A DNA stretch of 64,000 nucleotides, from the NCBI RefSeq assembly GCF_001870675.1, contig NZ_MEHT01000009.1:310001-374000 (forward strand). The letters are read 5' to 3'. The notes beneath the pieces are model-generated. The model was not told where the DNA came from and did not search any database. It saw only the letters and a list, made by a program, of their open reading frames with translations. Each line of letters opens with the position of its first letter. Position 1 is the first letter of the stretch. Below are positions 1 to 8,133 of the stretch, one piece after another. Position numbers and translations under genes: made by a program. Origin of the DNA: Roseinatronobacter thiooxidans. GTDB lineage: Bacteria; Pseudomonadota; Alphaproteobacteria; Rhodobacterales; Rhodobacteraceae.

Positions 1-1
1 G

Positions 2-349
2 GCGCTGTGGCTTGGGCATAAAGCAAGCTTTCTGCCCCATGGGCTGGCCGGTGGCCCGCATGATGCCGCCCAGCCCATTTTGCTGACCACACAGACCACC
101 AGTCCGAATGCGGCCCGGATTGTCATGGCAATCGATTCCGCCGAAGCGCAGCCCGAGGAAGTCGCCCAACTGGAACGGCTTTGGGTGCTGTTCGATGGCA
201 ACGACTCCGATGCCGTCGCGCATGCGCGCCTTCAGTGGAAAGCAATGGTGGCGGCAGGGGTGTTGGCGGAATACTGGTCCGAAGACAGCGGACGCTGGGA
301 GATGAAAGCGCAAACTGCCACCCAGAGTTCGTCACCTGACGCAAGATAA
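2..349 (+). CDS. holC: DNA polymerase III subunit chi, 3' part (5' end outside window)
   Basis: The open frame enters from the left edge and ends at TAA 347-349. Its visible part reads LWLGHKASFLPHGLAGGPHD, then a region around PILLTT, and near the C-terminus LWVLFDGND, a VAHARLQWKAM helix and YWSEDSGRWEMKA. These are the typical C-terminal signatures of alphaproteobacterial HolC. The family protein links the clamp loader to SSB at the replication fork. About 115 codons are present, against roughly 150 in the family, so only the N-terminal part is missing. The in-frame ATG-like start near 80 is internal and not the real start. A short hairpin spans the stop codon. Confidence 0.85.
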   Translation, partial: ALWLGHKASFLPHGLAGGPHDAAQPILLTTQTTSPNAARIVMAIDSAEAQPEEVAQLERLWVLFDGNDSDAVAHARLQWKAMVAAGVLAEYWSEDSGRWEMKAQTATQSSSPDAR

Positions 350-357
350 CAGGTGAC
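331..357 (+). terminator. Hairpin across the holC stop codon
   Basis: GTCACCTG (331-338) pairs perfectly with CAGGTGAC (350-357), with an 11-base loop that contains the holC stop codon. No clear T-run follows, so its terminator role is inferred from position. Confidence 0.4.
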
Positions 358-775
358 GGCTGGGAAGGGCTTCGGGGACATTGAAGAGGTGACCCAAGCC
401 GCGCAGCGTCGGGCCGTAGTGCGGCGATGCTCGCTTCCTGCTACAGCACTTTATGCCAGCCAAATCCGCGTATGAACAAGGCTTTGCGCGTAGCCAAGCC
501 AAATCGCCGTGCCGGGGTACGGCACGGCGATGCGCGGCGGCCTACGGCCTGTACTCCGCGCAGGCGAATGGCTGAGTTGTCCCGCAGAGCTAACCTTCGT
601 AACTGAGGGCCATTTTACACAGGACACCTGTCTTTCAGGTGGCGACTGAACGGGTATGCGGCGCAGTTCCTGGCAGGTGTCGTTTATTGCACAGCTGCTG
701 TGGCCTGATGCGGAATGGCGCTGCTTGGGGGTGAAAAGCTATGTGTCTGTCATCACTGACAAAGGATATATCATC
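358..775. other. Gene-free structured spacer between holC and the DoxX gene
   Basis: No convincing protein gene is seen here. Two adjacent hairpins stand out. ATCGCCGTGCC (503-513) pairs with GGCACGGCGAT (521-531) around a 7-base loop. Directly after it, GCGCGG (532-537) pairs with CCGCGC (556-561) and encloses a GGCC-TAC-GGCC stem-loop (539-549). The sequence AGCCAAATC occurs twice upstream (about 458-466 and 496-505). A 40-codon ORF (453-575) crosses the hairpins but lacks a ribosome binding site. The stretch could be a small RNA, a terminator array or a decayed repeat. Confidence 0.45.
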
Positions 776-1168
776 ATGACTAACACAACCTTTCTTCTTG
801 CCGCGCGTATACTGCTGGGGCTTCTCTTCGTTGTCGCAGGGCTTGGCAAACTTGGCGATGTCGCGGGCTTTGGCGGCTTCATGGCAACAGGCGGAATTCC
901 CGCAATACTGGCCTGGCCTGTCGTCCTGTTTGAAATCATCGCCGGTCTGGCGCTGATTGCAGGGTTCCAGACACGCATCACCGCGCTTGCGCTGGCGGGG
1001 TTTTGTGTGCTGTCGGGGCTGCTCTATCATTTCGACCCTGCCGACCAGATGCAGATGACACAGGTGCTGAAAAACCTTGGCCTTGCAGGCGGGTATCTGG
1101 CGCTATGGGTTACAGGCGCGGGCGCGTGGTCGCTGGATGCGAAACTGGGCCGCACGGCAACAGCTTAA
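776..1168 (+). CDS. DoxX family membrane protein
   Basis: This 130-residue protein has four hydrophobic segments and the DoxX start pattern: an ARILLGLLFVVAGLGKL helix, a GFGGFMATGGIP loop and later VLFEIIAGLALIAGF. DoxX-like proteins are small inner-membrane proteins, sometimes linked to quinone or thiosulfate chemistry; a specific role cannot be read here. An in-frame upstream ATG at 656 would add 40 residues unlike the family. I chose ATG 776, which has AAAGGA (761-766) nine bases upstream. The gene stands alone, ends before a strong bidirectional terminator, and converges with scpA. Confidence 0.85.
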   Translation: MTNTTFLLAARILLGLLFVVAGLGKLGDVAGFGGFMATGGIPAILAWPVVLFEIIAGLALIAGFQTRITALALAGFCVLSGLLYHFDPADQMQMTQVLKNLGLAGGYLALWVTGAGAWSLDAKLGRTATA

Positions 1169-1179
1169 ACCGCGATATT

Positions 1180-1205
1180 AGGGCGAGGGGTTCCCCCCTC
1201 GCCCT
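1180..1205. terminator. Bidirectional terminator between doxX-like gene and scpA
   Basis: AGGGCGAGGGG (1180-1190) and CCCCTCGCCCT (1195-1205) form a perfect 11-bp stem with a TTCC loop between two convergent genes. It could serve both strands. Confidence 0.75.
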
Positions 1206-1216
1206 GATGCAATCTT

Positions 1217-3361
1217 TCAAGACTTGTCGGACAGGCCACGCGCTGCGCGCACCAGATCCAGAATTTTCTTTGCCGCATCTGGAATATTCGTGCCCGGCCC
1301 GAAAATGGCCTTCACGCCTGCATCGTAAAGAAACTGGTAATCCTGCTGCGGAATAACGCCCCCGCAGATAACCAAAATATCATCCGCACCTGCCTTTTTC
1401 AGCGCTTTCACCAGTTGCGGTGCAAGCGTCTTGTGGCCAGCGGCCTGACTGGAAATGCCGATCAGGTGCACGTCATTGTCGATCGCATCCTGCGCGGCCT
1501 CGTCCGGGGTCTGGAACAGAGGGCCGACATCGACATCGAACCCAATATCGGCGAATGCGGTGGCAATCACTTTGGCCCCGCGATCATGCCCGTCCTGCCC
1601 CATCTTGACCACCAGCATGCGCGGGCGGCGGCCCTCTACCTCGGCAAAGGCTTCGACATCGGCTTGAATGGCGGCGAAGCTGTCATCGCCCTCATAGGCG
1701 GCACCATAGACACCTGCCAAAGTCTTGACCTCGGCGCGGTGGCGGCCGAACACTTTTTCCATAGCCATGCTGATCTCTCCGACAGAGGCGCGGGCGCGCG
1801 CGGCATCAACAGCCGCTTCAAGAAGGTTGCCGCCCTCGGTGGCGCGGCGGGTCAGTTCTTCAAGGGCGGCATCGCACGCGGCCTGATCGCGGGTTGCACG
1901 AATTTTCTCAAGTCGCGCAATCTGGCTGTCGCGCACTTTGGCATTGTCGATATCGCGGAAATCGATCGGGTCTTCGCTGTCCTTGCGGTATTTGTTGACG
2001 CCGACAATCACTTCCTCGCCGCGGTCGATCATGGCCTGACGGCGTGCCGCTGTCTCTTCGATGCGCAGTTTCGGCATGCCAGAGGCGACCGCCTTGGTCA
2101 TGCCGCCCAGTTCTTCCACCTCTTGCATCAGCGCCCAAGCGGCATCGGCCAGATCATTGGTCAGCTTTTCAATGTAATAGCTGCCCGCCAATGGGTCCAC
2201 GACCTTGGTGACGCCGGTTTCTTCCTGCAACACCAACTGCGTGTTGCGTGCAATGCGCGCGCTGAAATCGGTGGGCAGGGCAATCGCTTCGTCCAATGCA
2301 TTGGTGTGCAAGGACTGCGTGCCGCCCAGCACTGCCGACATCGCCTCATAGGCTGTGCGGATCACGTTGTTATACGGGTCTTGTTCCTGCAAACTAACGC
2401 CCGATGTCTGGCAATGCGTGCGCAGCATGCTGGATTTCGGGTCTTTGGGGTCGAACTCTTCCATCACGCGCGACCACAACAGACGCGCGGCGCGCAATTT
2501 GGCGATTTCCATGAAGAAATTCATGCCGATGGCAAAGAAGAACGACAAGCGGCCTGCGAAATGGTCCACATCCATGCCGCGATGAATGGCCGCGCGCACA
2601 TATTCGCGCCCATCAGCCAGCGTAAAGGCCAGTTCCTGTACCAGATTGGCGCCTGCTTCCTGCATGTGATAGCCGGAAATCGAGATCGAGTTGAACTTCG
2701 GCATCTCGGCGCTGGTATATTCGATGATATCCGCGATGATCCGCATCGAGGGTTCGGGCGGATAGACATAGGTGTTGCGGACCATGAATTCCTTGAGAAT
2801 GTCATTTTGAATGGTGCCGGACAGAAGTTTGCGGTCAACGCCCTGTTCTTCGCCGGTGACAATGAAATTTGCCAGAATTGGAATGACCGCGCCGTTCATC
2901 GTCATCGACACGCTGACTTTTTCCAGCGGGATACCATCGAAGAGGATTTTCATATCCTCGACCGAGTCGATGGCCACACCGGCCTTGCCCACATCCCCCT
3001 CAACGCGCGGGTGGTCGCTGTCATAGCCGCGATGGGTGGCCAGATCGAAGGCCACAGACACACCTTGCTGCCCCGATGCCAGCGCCTTGCGGTAAAAGCT
3101 GTTCGACTCCTCGGCGGTGGAGAAGCCCGCATATTGCCGGATCGTCCAAGGGCGGCCTGTATACATGGTGGCGCGCACGCCGCGCGTATAGGGTGCCTCG
3201 CCGGGGATACTGCCCAGATGGGGCAGTCCCTCGACATCGGCCTGCGTGTAAAGCGGCTGCACCTTGATCCCTTCAAGGGTGTTCCATGTCAGGCTGTCAA
3301 GCGGGCGGGATTTCAACTCTTTCGCCGCAATAGTCGACCAGCGGCTTTTCGGATCGCTCAT
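1217..3361 (-). CDS. scpA: Methylmalonyl-CoA mutase (B12-dependent, full-length single chain)
   Basis: This 714-residue protein catalyses the interconversion of methylmalonyl-CoA and succinyl-CoA, the last step of propionyl-CoA assimilation. The N-terminal TIM-barrel region carries [20 protein letters not shown] and the [17 protein letters not shown] segment near residues 105-120. The C-terminal B12 domain starts near residue 582; DGHDRG (590-595) contains the axial cobalamin histidine H592, and GISSQ is at 635-639. Length matches the homodimeric or large-subunit form, so no separate small subunit is needed. It lies about 5 kb from pccA/pccB and is probably co-regulated, but I saw no TTTGCAAA element at its promoter. 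Methylmalonyl-CoA epimerase is not in the window. Confidence 0.97.
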   Translation of the reverse strand: MSDPKSRWSTIAAKELKSRPLDSLTWNTLEGIKVQPLYTQADVEGLPHLGSIPGEAPYTRGVRATMYTGRPWTIRQYAGFSTAEESNSFYRKALASGQQGVSVAFDLATHRGYDSDHPRVEGDVGKAGVAIDSVEDMKILFDGIPLEKVSVSMTMNGAVIPILANFIVTGEEQGVDRKLLSGTIQNDILKEFMVRNTYVYPPEPSMRIIADIIEYTSAEMPKFNSISISGYHMQEAGANLVQELAFTLADGREYVRAAIHRGMDVDHFAGRLSFFFAIGMNFFMEIAKLRAARLLWSRVMEEFDPKDPKSSMLRTHCQTSGVSLQEQDPYNNVIRTAYEAMSAVLGGTQSLHTNALDEAIALPTDFSARIARNTQLVLQEETGVTKVVDPLAGSYYIEKLTNDLADAAWALMQEVEELGGMTKAVASGMPKLRIEETAARRQAMIDRGEEVIVGVNKYRKDSEDPIDFRDIDNAKVRDSQIARLEKIRATRDQAACDAALEELTRRATEGGNLLEAAVDAARARASVGEISMAMEKVFGRHRAEVKTLAGVYGAAYEGDDSFAAIQADVEAFAEVEGRRPRMLVVKMGQDGHDRGAKVIATAFADIGFDVDVGPLFQTPDEAAQDAIDNDVHLIGISSQAAGHKTLAPQLVKALKKAGADDILVICGGVIPQQDYQFLYDAGVKAIFGPGTNIPDAAKKILDLVRAARGLSDKS

Positions 3362-3457
3362 GGCAAGTCCTTTCTGACGTCAGGCAACGGCAAAAATGCG
3401 TGCCCTATGGTGTTTTCTTTGGATTTACGCCTATATGCACAACATGCAGGAGGCCTT

Positions 3458-3985
3458 ATGAAACCGCTCTTTACGATTGTTTTCTCACTCGTTTTTCCAT
3501 TCGCCCTTGGGGCGACGGAAGTCACCGATACTGGCGCAGCCGCCCAAGACACTGCCTTGGCCGCACAGGCCGAAACCGTGACCGATGCGCAAGACGAAGC
3601 GCTTGATCCCGATACCACTTTGCTGTTTCTGGATGCCCGCGAGGTGGATGTGCGCGATTTCATCTGGGAACGGCGCATCATCGTGGTGATGGCAGAAACA
3701 CCTGATGACCCGCAATTCAACCGCCAGCTGGATGCCTTGCGCGAACGGGCCGCAGAATTCATCGAGCGTGATGCCGTCGTAATCTTTGACGCCCATCCGC
3801 AGGACCGCAGCACATTGCGGCAGGTGCTGCGCCCGCGCGCCTTCATGACCGCCATCATCGACAAGGATGGAGAGGTCAAGGCACGGCGTCCGGCAGTGCG
3901 GTCGGGGCGCGAGTTGATGGCGGTAATCGACCGGTTCCCAACGCGGCGGCAGGAAATGCTGGAGCAGCGCCCCGCCGGGCGGTAA
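3458..3985 (+). CDS. DUF4174-type secreted protein
   Basis: This 175-residue protein begins with a signal peptide (MKPLFTIVFSLVFPFALGA). An alanine-rich linker follows, then a thioredoxin-like DUF4174 core: a FIWERRIIVVMAETPDDPQF segment, the motif RDAVVIFDAHP, and a strand near MTAIIDKDGEV. Family members are periplasmic proteins of unknown function. The start is ATG 3458 with CAGGAGG (3447-3453) just upstream. An 856-codon frame continuing back through scpA is only an antisense open frame. It is divergent from scpA with a 96-bp gap and converges with the small membrane protein gene near 4.1 kb. Confidence 0.75.
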   Translation: MKPLFTIVFSLVFPFALGATEVTDTGAAAQDTALAAQAETVTDAQDEALDPDTTLLFLDAREVDVRDFIWERRIIVVMAETPDDPQFNRQLDALRERAAEFIERDAVVIFDAHPQDRSTLRQVLRPRAFMTAIIDKDGEVKARRPAVRSGRELMAVIDRFPTRRQEMLEQRPAGR

Positions 3986-4025
3986 ACGGGTTTGACCTTA
4001 TTGTGGCTGCCGCCAAGCCTATCTT

Positions 4026-4069
4026 GCGGGGGGCTGCCGCCCCCAAGCGGCTGCGCCGCTTTCCCCCGC
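4026..4069. terminator. GC-rich multi-stem terminator-like repeat
   Basis: An outer stem (GCGGGGG, 4026-4032, with CCCCCGC, 4063-4069) encloses GGGGGC-CTGC-type and AAGCGG/CCGCTT stem-loops. It lies between two convergent genes. It belongs in style with the GC-rich intergenic elements common in Rhodobacterales; compare the element at 42498-42551. Confidence 0.5.
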
Positions 4070-4085
4070 GCCTGTTGCAGATGGG

Positions 4086-4469
4086 TCATTTGAAATACCC
4101 GATCTTCTCGGCCCATTGCGACATGATCCACCAGCCCGGCCCGAACACACCGGCCAGCCAGAAAACAAGTGCTGTCCCCGGGTCCATCAGGCCCAGCCAG
4201 ACGACGCCCGTCAAAACCGCACCAAGACCATAGACCAGCCCGCCCCCCACAGCGATGAATTCCAGCCCCAACCGGATACGGCTAAGCAGTGGAAACAACC
4301 CGTGAAAAACTGCCATCCCCCCCAGTGGCGGCAATAGCAGCAGCATCCATTGCCCTTCGCGCACGCCCTCGGCAAGGCGCATCAGGATCAGCCAGCATAG
4401 CGCCAGCGCCGCCACAAAGCTGATGAAATACATCACAAACAGGCGCATGGGGCTGCGGGCCTGCATCAT
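4086..4469 (-). CDS. Small integral membrane protein coupled to pccA
   Basis: This 127-residue protein has four predicted hydrophobic helices: near 9-29, a short one around LLLLPPLGGMAVFHGLF, one from LEFIAVGGGLVYGLGAV through VVWLGL, and a last one around LVFWLAGVFGPGWW. I do not recognise a family. Its ATG (4467-4469) overlaps the pccA stop in an ATGA arrangement, so it is translationally coupled to the biotin carboxylase subunit. A role in propionyl-CoA or propionate metabolism is inferred only from that linkage. Confidence 0.7.
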   Translation of the reverse strand: MMQARSPMRLFVMYFISFVAALALCWLILMRLAEGVREGQWMLLLLPPLGGMAVFHGLFPLLSRIRLGLEFIAVGGGLVYGLGAVLTGVVWLGLMDPGTALVFWLAGVFGPGWWIMSQWAEKIGYFK

Positions 4470-6463
4470 TCAAACTCCATGATGACTTCGTCCACGGCCA
4501 AAGATGCGCCCGCAACCGCATTGACCTTGGCGACCTTGCCCTTGCGTTCGGCACGCAGGATGTTTTCCATCTTCATCGCTTCAATCGTGGCAAGGGCCTG
4601 ACCTTCATATACCTCGTCCCCTTCCTCGACCGAAATTGACACAACCATACCCGGCATGGGGCATAGCAGCAGCTTCGAGGTGTCGGCGGGCACTTTCTCG
4701 GGCATCAAACGGGCCAGTTCGGCCTGCCGTTCCGAGAAGACATGCACTTTCAGATCCGCCCCGCGCAGACGCAGACGGAAGCCGCCGGGCAATTTGCCCA
4801 CCTTCATAACCAGTGGCGTGCCATTAATCATCAGGCGCGCCAGCGGCTGGCCCGGTTTCCAGTCGGAGGTGATGCGGAACTCCTGCCCTGCCAGCAGGAC
4901 AGTCGCCCCCTCGCGGTCGGCGGCTATGCTGGCTTGCAGGCTATGCCCGTCGATATTGATGACCCACTCGGTGCCGACAACGCGTTCGTGGTTGTCCATC
5001 CGCCCAGAAACGCGCGCACGCCGGATTTCGGCCACGCGGTTCATGGCACATGCACCCGCAGCCACGCGGTGCAGCAGATCATCTGTCAGCGCAGCCCCCT
5101 CGAACCCGTCGGGGTATTCTTCGGCGATAAAGGCAGTCGTAATCTCGCCCGAGACAAAGCGCGGGTGGTCCATGACGGCAGAGAGGAACGGCAGGTTATG
5201 GCCAATGCCTTCCAACTCGAACTCGTCCAGCGCCAGACGCATTTCCTCTATGGCCTTGGCGCGGGTGGGGGCCCAAGTGCAGAGTTTGGCGATCATCGGG
5301 TCATAATACATCGAGATTTCGCCACCCTCGTAGACGCCGGTATCGTTGCGCACGGCGCGCGCGGCTTCGACCACTTCGGCAGGGGGCCGGTAGCGCGTCA
5401 GACGCCCGATCGAGGGCAGAAAGTTGCGATACGGGTCTTCGGCATAAAGGCGCGATTCCATGGCCCAGCCGTTGATCTTCAGGTCTGATTGGGCGAAAGG
5501 CAATTTCTCGCCCGCGGCCACGCGGATCATCTGTTCAACCAGATCAACGCCTGTAATCAATTCTGTCACAGGGTGTTCCACCTGAAGGCGCGTGTTCATT
5601 TCAAGGAAATAGAAATTGCGGTCACCGTCCACAATGAATTCCACGGTGCCCGCCGAGGTGTAGCCCACAGCCGCCGCCAGCGCGCAGGCCTGCTCGCCCA
5701 TGGCGCGGCGGGTGTCTTCATCCAGAAATGGCGAGGGGGCTTCCTCGATTACCTTTTGATTGCGGCGCTGGATCGAGCATTCGCGCTCATGCAGGTAAAC
5801 CGTGTTGCCATGCTGGTCGGCCAGCACCTGAATTTCAATATGGCGCGGTTGGGTCACGAATTTCTCGATGAAAATGCGGTCATCGCCAAAGCTGCTGGCC
5901 GCCTCGTTCTTGGAGGACTGAAAGCCCTCGCGCGCCTCTTCATCGTTCCATGCGATGCGCATGCCTTTGCCGCCGCCGCCCGCGCTGGCCTTGATCATCA
6001 CCGGATAGCCGACTTCGTTGCTGATTTTCACAGCATCTTCAGCATCGGAAATCAGGCCCATATAGCCGGGAACAGTACTGACATTGGCTTCTGCCGCCAG
6101 CTTTTTCGAGGTGATCTTGTCGCCCATCGCTTCAATCGCGCTGGCAGGCGGGCCGATAAAGGCCACGCCCTCGGCGGCAAGCGCTTCGGCGAATTTCATA
6201 TTCTCGGACAAGAACCCATACCCCGGATGCACTGCTTCCGCGCCGGTCTGGCGAATGGCGTCCATGATCTTGTCAATCACGATATAGGACTGGTTCGCAG
6301 GGGCCGGGCCGATATGCACCGCTTCATCGGCCATGCGCACATGCAGCGCGTTGCGGTCGGCATCGGAATAGACCGCCACGGTTGCAATACCCATCTTGCG
6401 GGCTGTCTTGATGACGCGGCAGGCAATTTCGCCACGATTGGCGATCAGGATCTTGCGGAACAT
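4466..6463 (-). CDS. pccA: Propionyl-CoA carboxylase alpha subunit (biotin carboxylase and carrier)
   Basis: This 665-residue subunit charges biotin with bicarbonate and ATP. It starts with MFRKILIANRGEIACRVIKT, the biotin carboxylase N-terminus, has HPGYGFLSEN near 79-87 and the ATP-grasp glycine loop KASAGGGGKGMRI (158-170). It ends with a biotinyl domain whose EAMKMEN places the biotin lysine at K631. The central BT domain (about 460-600) is typical of the PCC alpha subunit. The start is ATG 6463 with AAGGAG upstream; the longer frame to 6712 has no family support. The partner beta subunit is PccB at 8.1-9.7 kb. Together they make (S)-methylmalonyl-CoA for ScpA. Confidence 0.96.
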   Translation of the reverse strand: MFRKILIANRGEIACRVIKTARKMGIATVAVYSDADRNALHVRMADEAVHIGPAPANQSYIVIDKIMDAIRQTGAEAVHPGYGFLSENMKFAEALAAEGVAFIGPPASAIEAMGDKITSKKLAAEANVSTVPGYMGLISDAEDAVKISNEVGYPVMIKASAGGGGKGMRIAWNDEEAREGFQSSKNEAASSFGDDRIFIEKFVTQPRHIEIQVLADQHGNTVYLHERECSIQRRNQKVIEEAPSPFLDEDTRRAMGEQACALAAAVGYTSAGTVEFIVDGDRNFYFLEMNTRLQVEHPVTELITGVDLVEQMIRVAAGEKLPFAQSDLKINGWAMESRLYAEDPYRNFLPSIGRLTRYRPPAEVVEAARAVRNDTGVYEGGEISMYYDPMIAKLCTWAPTRAKAIEEMRLALDEFELEGIGHNLPFLSAVMDHPRFVSGEITTAFIAEEYPDGFEGAALTDDLLHRVAAGACAMNRVAEIRRARVSGRMDNHERVVGTEWVINIDGHSLQASIAADREGATVLLAGQEFRITSDWKPGQPLARLMINGTPLVMKVGKLPGGFRLRLRGADLKVHVFSERQAELARLMPEKVPADTSKLLLCPMPGMVVSISVEEGDEVYEGQALATIEAMKMENILRAERKGKVAKVNAVAGASLAVDEVIMEFE

Positions 6464-6512
6464 GCGGACTCCTTTTCCGGGAATGGGCTGTGGGGAATGG
6501 TGCGCGCAGACA

Positions 6513-6893
6513 TCACTCTTCCCATGTGTCAAATGCGAATTCAGAAGACCCGTCAAAAAGCTGGGGGAAATTGGCCTGTGCAACGCGCATGTCAACGCGC
6601 AGCAAAGCCTCGTAGCTTTCGGGGTCAAAGGGTTCGGAGGCGGGCACAACTTCGCGGCCCAAGAGCCACGACAGGCGGCCGGCATCCAGATTGCCCCGCT
6701 CGAACGGGCCATCGGAGAAATGCGCCATCAATGCGCCAAGAAAGGCCTCATCCGCGCGCCGGTCAGCGGCGCGCCGGTCGGCAAAGCGCTTGCGTGCCAC
6801 AAGCGGGGTCACGCCTTTTGGGTTGGCGCGGCGAATGGTGAACTGGAAATCAGTGCTGGGCAAACGCCCGGGAAAACCGCGATGCTTCAGCAT
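6513..6893 (-). CDS. Conserved-looking hypothetical protein in the pcc locus
   Basis: This 126-residue soluble, basic-to-acidic protein has an arginine-rich central helix (ARKRFADRRAADRRADEAF) and an acidic C-terminus ending SEFAFDTWEE. There is no signal peptide or membrane segment, and I recognise no family. It sits between the small lipoprotein gene and pccA on the same strand, 49 bp upstream of pccA, so it is probably co-transcribed. ATG 6893 is the first start; no overlapping alternative is better. Confidence 0.65.
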   Translation of the reverse strand: MLKHRGFPGRLPSTDFQFTIRRANPKGVTPLVARKRFADRRAADRRADEAFLGALMAHFSDGPFERGNLDAGRLSWLLGREVVPASEPFDPESYEALLRVDMRVAQANFPQLFDGSSEFAFDTWEE

Positions 6894-6971
6894 GACTGCC
6901 CCCCATGGCTCAGGGTGGCAGTTGCGGTGTACGGGCCAGACATTACCGCCTGACCCGTATATTCATGGCCC

Positions 6972-7106
6972 TCAGCCTTTGTAGCTGCTTGGCTCCATGA
7001 TAATGGGCGCGGGCATTGGCGCGGGTTCAGGCTCTGGCGCCTGACGTGCACATGCGGCCAAGGCGAGGGTCGCGCTGACAGCAACGATAATAGTGGTTTT
7101 TGACAT
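6972..7106 (-). CDS. Mini-lipoprotein A of the pcc locus (44 aa)
   Basis: This short gene encodes a 44-residue protein: an n-region MSKTTIIV, a hydrophobic stretch, lipobox LALAAC with the lipidated cysteine at residue 19, then a proline/glutamate-rich tail (PEPEPAPMPAPI) ending EPSSYKG. The mature peptide would be only about 26 residues tethered to the membrane. AGGAG lies just upstream of ATG 7106. A paralogue lies 228 bp upstream on the same strand, with the same tail pattern (API-x-x-EP-x-S-x-KG). Function unknown; the placement between pccB and pccA suggests co-expression. Confidence 0.75.
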   Translation of the reverse strand: MSKTTIIVAVSATLALAACARQAPEPEPAPMPAPIIMEPSSYKG

Positions 7107-7334
7107 GGAACACTCCTGTTGTCAGTTTCGGCTGGCATGCATGATCCCAACCAAGTTTCCGCACATGCGTTGCCGCAGCACGGCACTGAAACGGTAGCAG
7201 AAGCAATTTCGTTTGACCACAGGGACATTGCGCCCATGGGGTGCGCATCCGAATAAGGGCGGTCTGTGACAGCGCGCCGCACGCGGCTGTCAACTCTGGC
7301 TAGGGCAGAGCCAAAGCTCTGCCCTGCCTGAATA

Positions 7335-7484
7335 TCAGCGGTATTTGCCCTTGGACGAGGCGGGTTCAACATAGATCGGGGCCGAGATTGGCTCGAAATG
7401 CTGAACAGGTTCGGGGGACTTTTTCGCACAGGTTGCCGGGATAAAAGACACCAGAAACGCTGCGGCCAAAGCGAGTTTCGCCAT
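7335..7484 (-). CDS. Mini-lipoprotein B of the pcc locus (49 aa)
   Basis: This 49-residue protein starts MAKLALAAAFLVSF and has a cysteine at residue 19 in the context IPATC, a weaker lipobox than its neighbour. The tail contains SPEP, then SAPIYVEPASSKG and KYR. The spacing of the cysteine (residue 19 in both) and the shared API-x-x-EP-x-S-x-KG tail show it is a paralogue of the protein at 6972-7106. AGGAG lies upstream of the ATG. The short 3' spacer to the next gene contains no obvious terminator, so the two may share a transcript. Confidence 0.7.
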   Translation of the reverse strand: MAKLALAAAFLVSFIPATCAKKSPEPVQHFEPISAPIYVEPASSKGKYR

Positions 7485-7673
7485 TCTATTCTCCTGCTCA
7501 AAATGCCAGAGCGCGATTTTTCTGATGCACGCGCCCGTTGGTTATGGTTCGCACGCGCCTGAATGGACGCGCACGGCACCACATTAGCGTGTTTGCAGAA
7601 TCCTGACCACGAAAATATTTCGTCATCAGTGCCTTGTTGCAGCGTTGCATCAAATAGGGACAGGTCGGCCAGA

Positions 7674-8126
7674 TCAGTCATGATATTCATCCAATTCAGG
7701 TTCACATCCATCCATGGACAGAGAAAACCATTCAAACAACTGAAAAATTTCCGCGTCACGCATACCGAACTCGATCGGCCTGTCCATCAGCGTAACCACA
7801 ACACTTTCCCAGCCCTGTTCGCGCGCATCTTCTCCGGCGGCAAACACATTCTGCATCTGTGTTTCACACAGCCATTCCATGTCTTCAAAAACGCGCAACG
7901 CATCCGCGTGATACAGGCTTTCAGGCTCTGCCAGTTGTGGCACGACATAGCGCAGGCGAATAACCGACAGGTCTTCATCCCAGATTATATCGTAATAGCT
8001 GGCCTGCACACCCGAGGGCAGGATCAGCGGCGCATCCTGCGCGAAAGCCTGCGCCGCGCCGCATAGCACAAGCGCAGAAGCTGCCGCCTGTTCCATTGAC
8101 CGTATCAAACGACCTGCCCCCAGCAT
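7674..8126 (-). CDS. DUF6497-like exported protein downstream of pccB
   Basis: The 150-residue product begins with a signal peptide (MLGAGRLIRSMEQAAASALV then an ALVLCGAAQAFA core). The mature part has LPSGVQASYYDIIWDE, a RLRYVVPQL strand and an acidic C-terminus. This matches what I recall of DUF6497, a Rhodobacterales family of unknown function sometimes misnamed acetolactate synthase. I chose ATG 8126, only seven bases after the pccB stop. ATG 8096 would still leave a signal peptide, and the longer frame to 8210 overlaps pccB. It was probably made from the pccB transcript. Confidence 0.65.
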   Translation of the reverse strand: MLGAGRLIRSMEQAAASALVLCGAAQAFAQDAPLILPSGVQASYYDIIWDEDLSVIRLRYVVPQLAEPESLYHADALRVFEDMEWLCETQMQNVFAAGEDAREQGWESVVVTLMDRPIEFGMRDAEIFQLFEWFSLSMDGCEPELDEYHD

Positions 8127-8133
8127 CTTTGCA

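Noticed and set aside
453-575. 40-codon ORF in the holC-DoxX spacer
   Set aside because: No ribosome binding site, composition follows the hairpins and no family resemblance; left inside the structured spacer.
1415-3457. Very long open frame opposite scpA joined to the DUF4174 gene
   Set aside because: It is the antisense of a high-GC gene, lacks any family features, and the true start with a good ribosome site is at 3458.
5489-6841. 450-codon frame opposite pccA
   Set aside because: Antisense shadow caused by GC-rich codon use; no motif or ribosome site.
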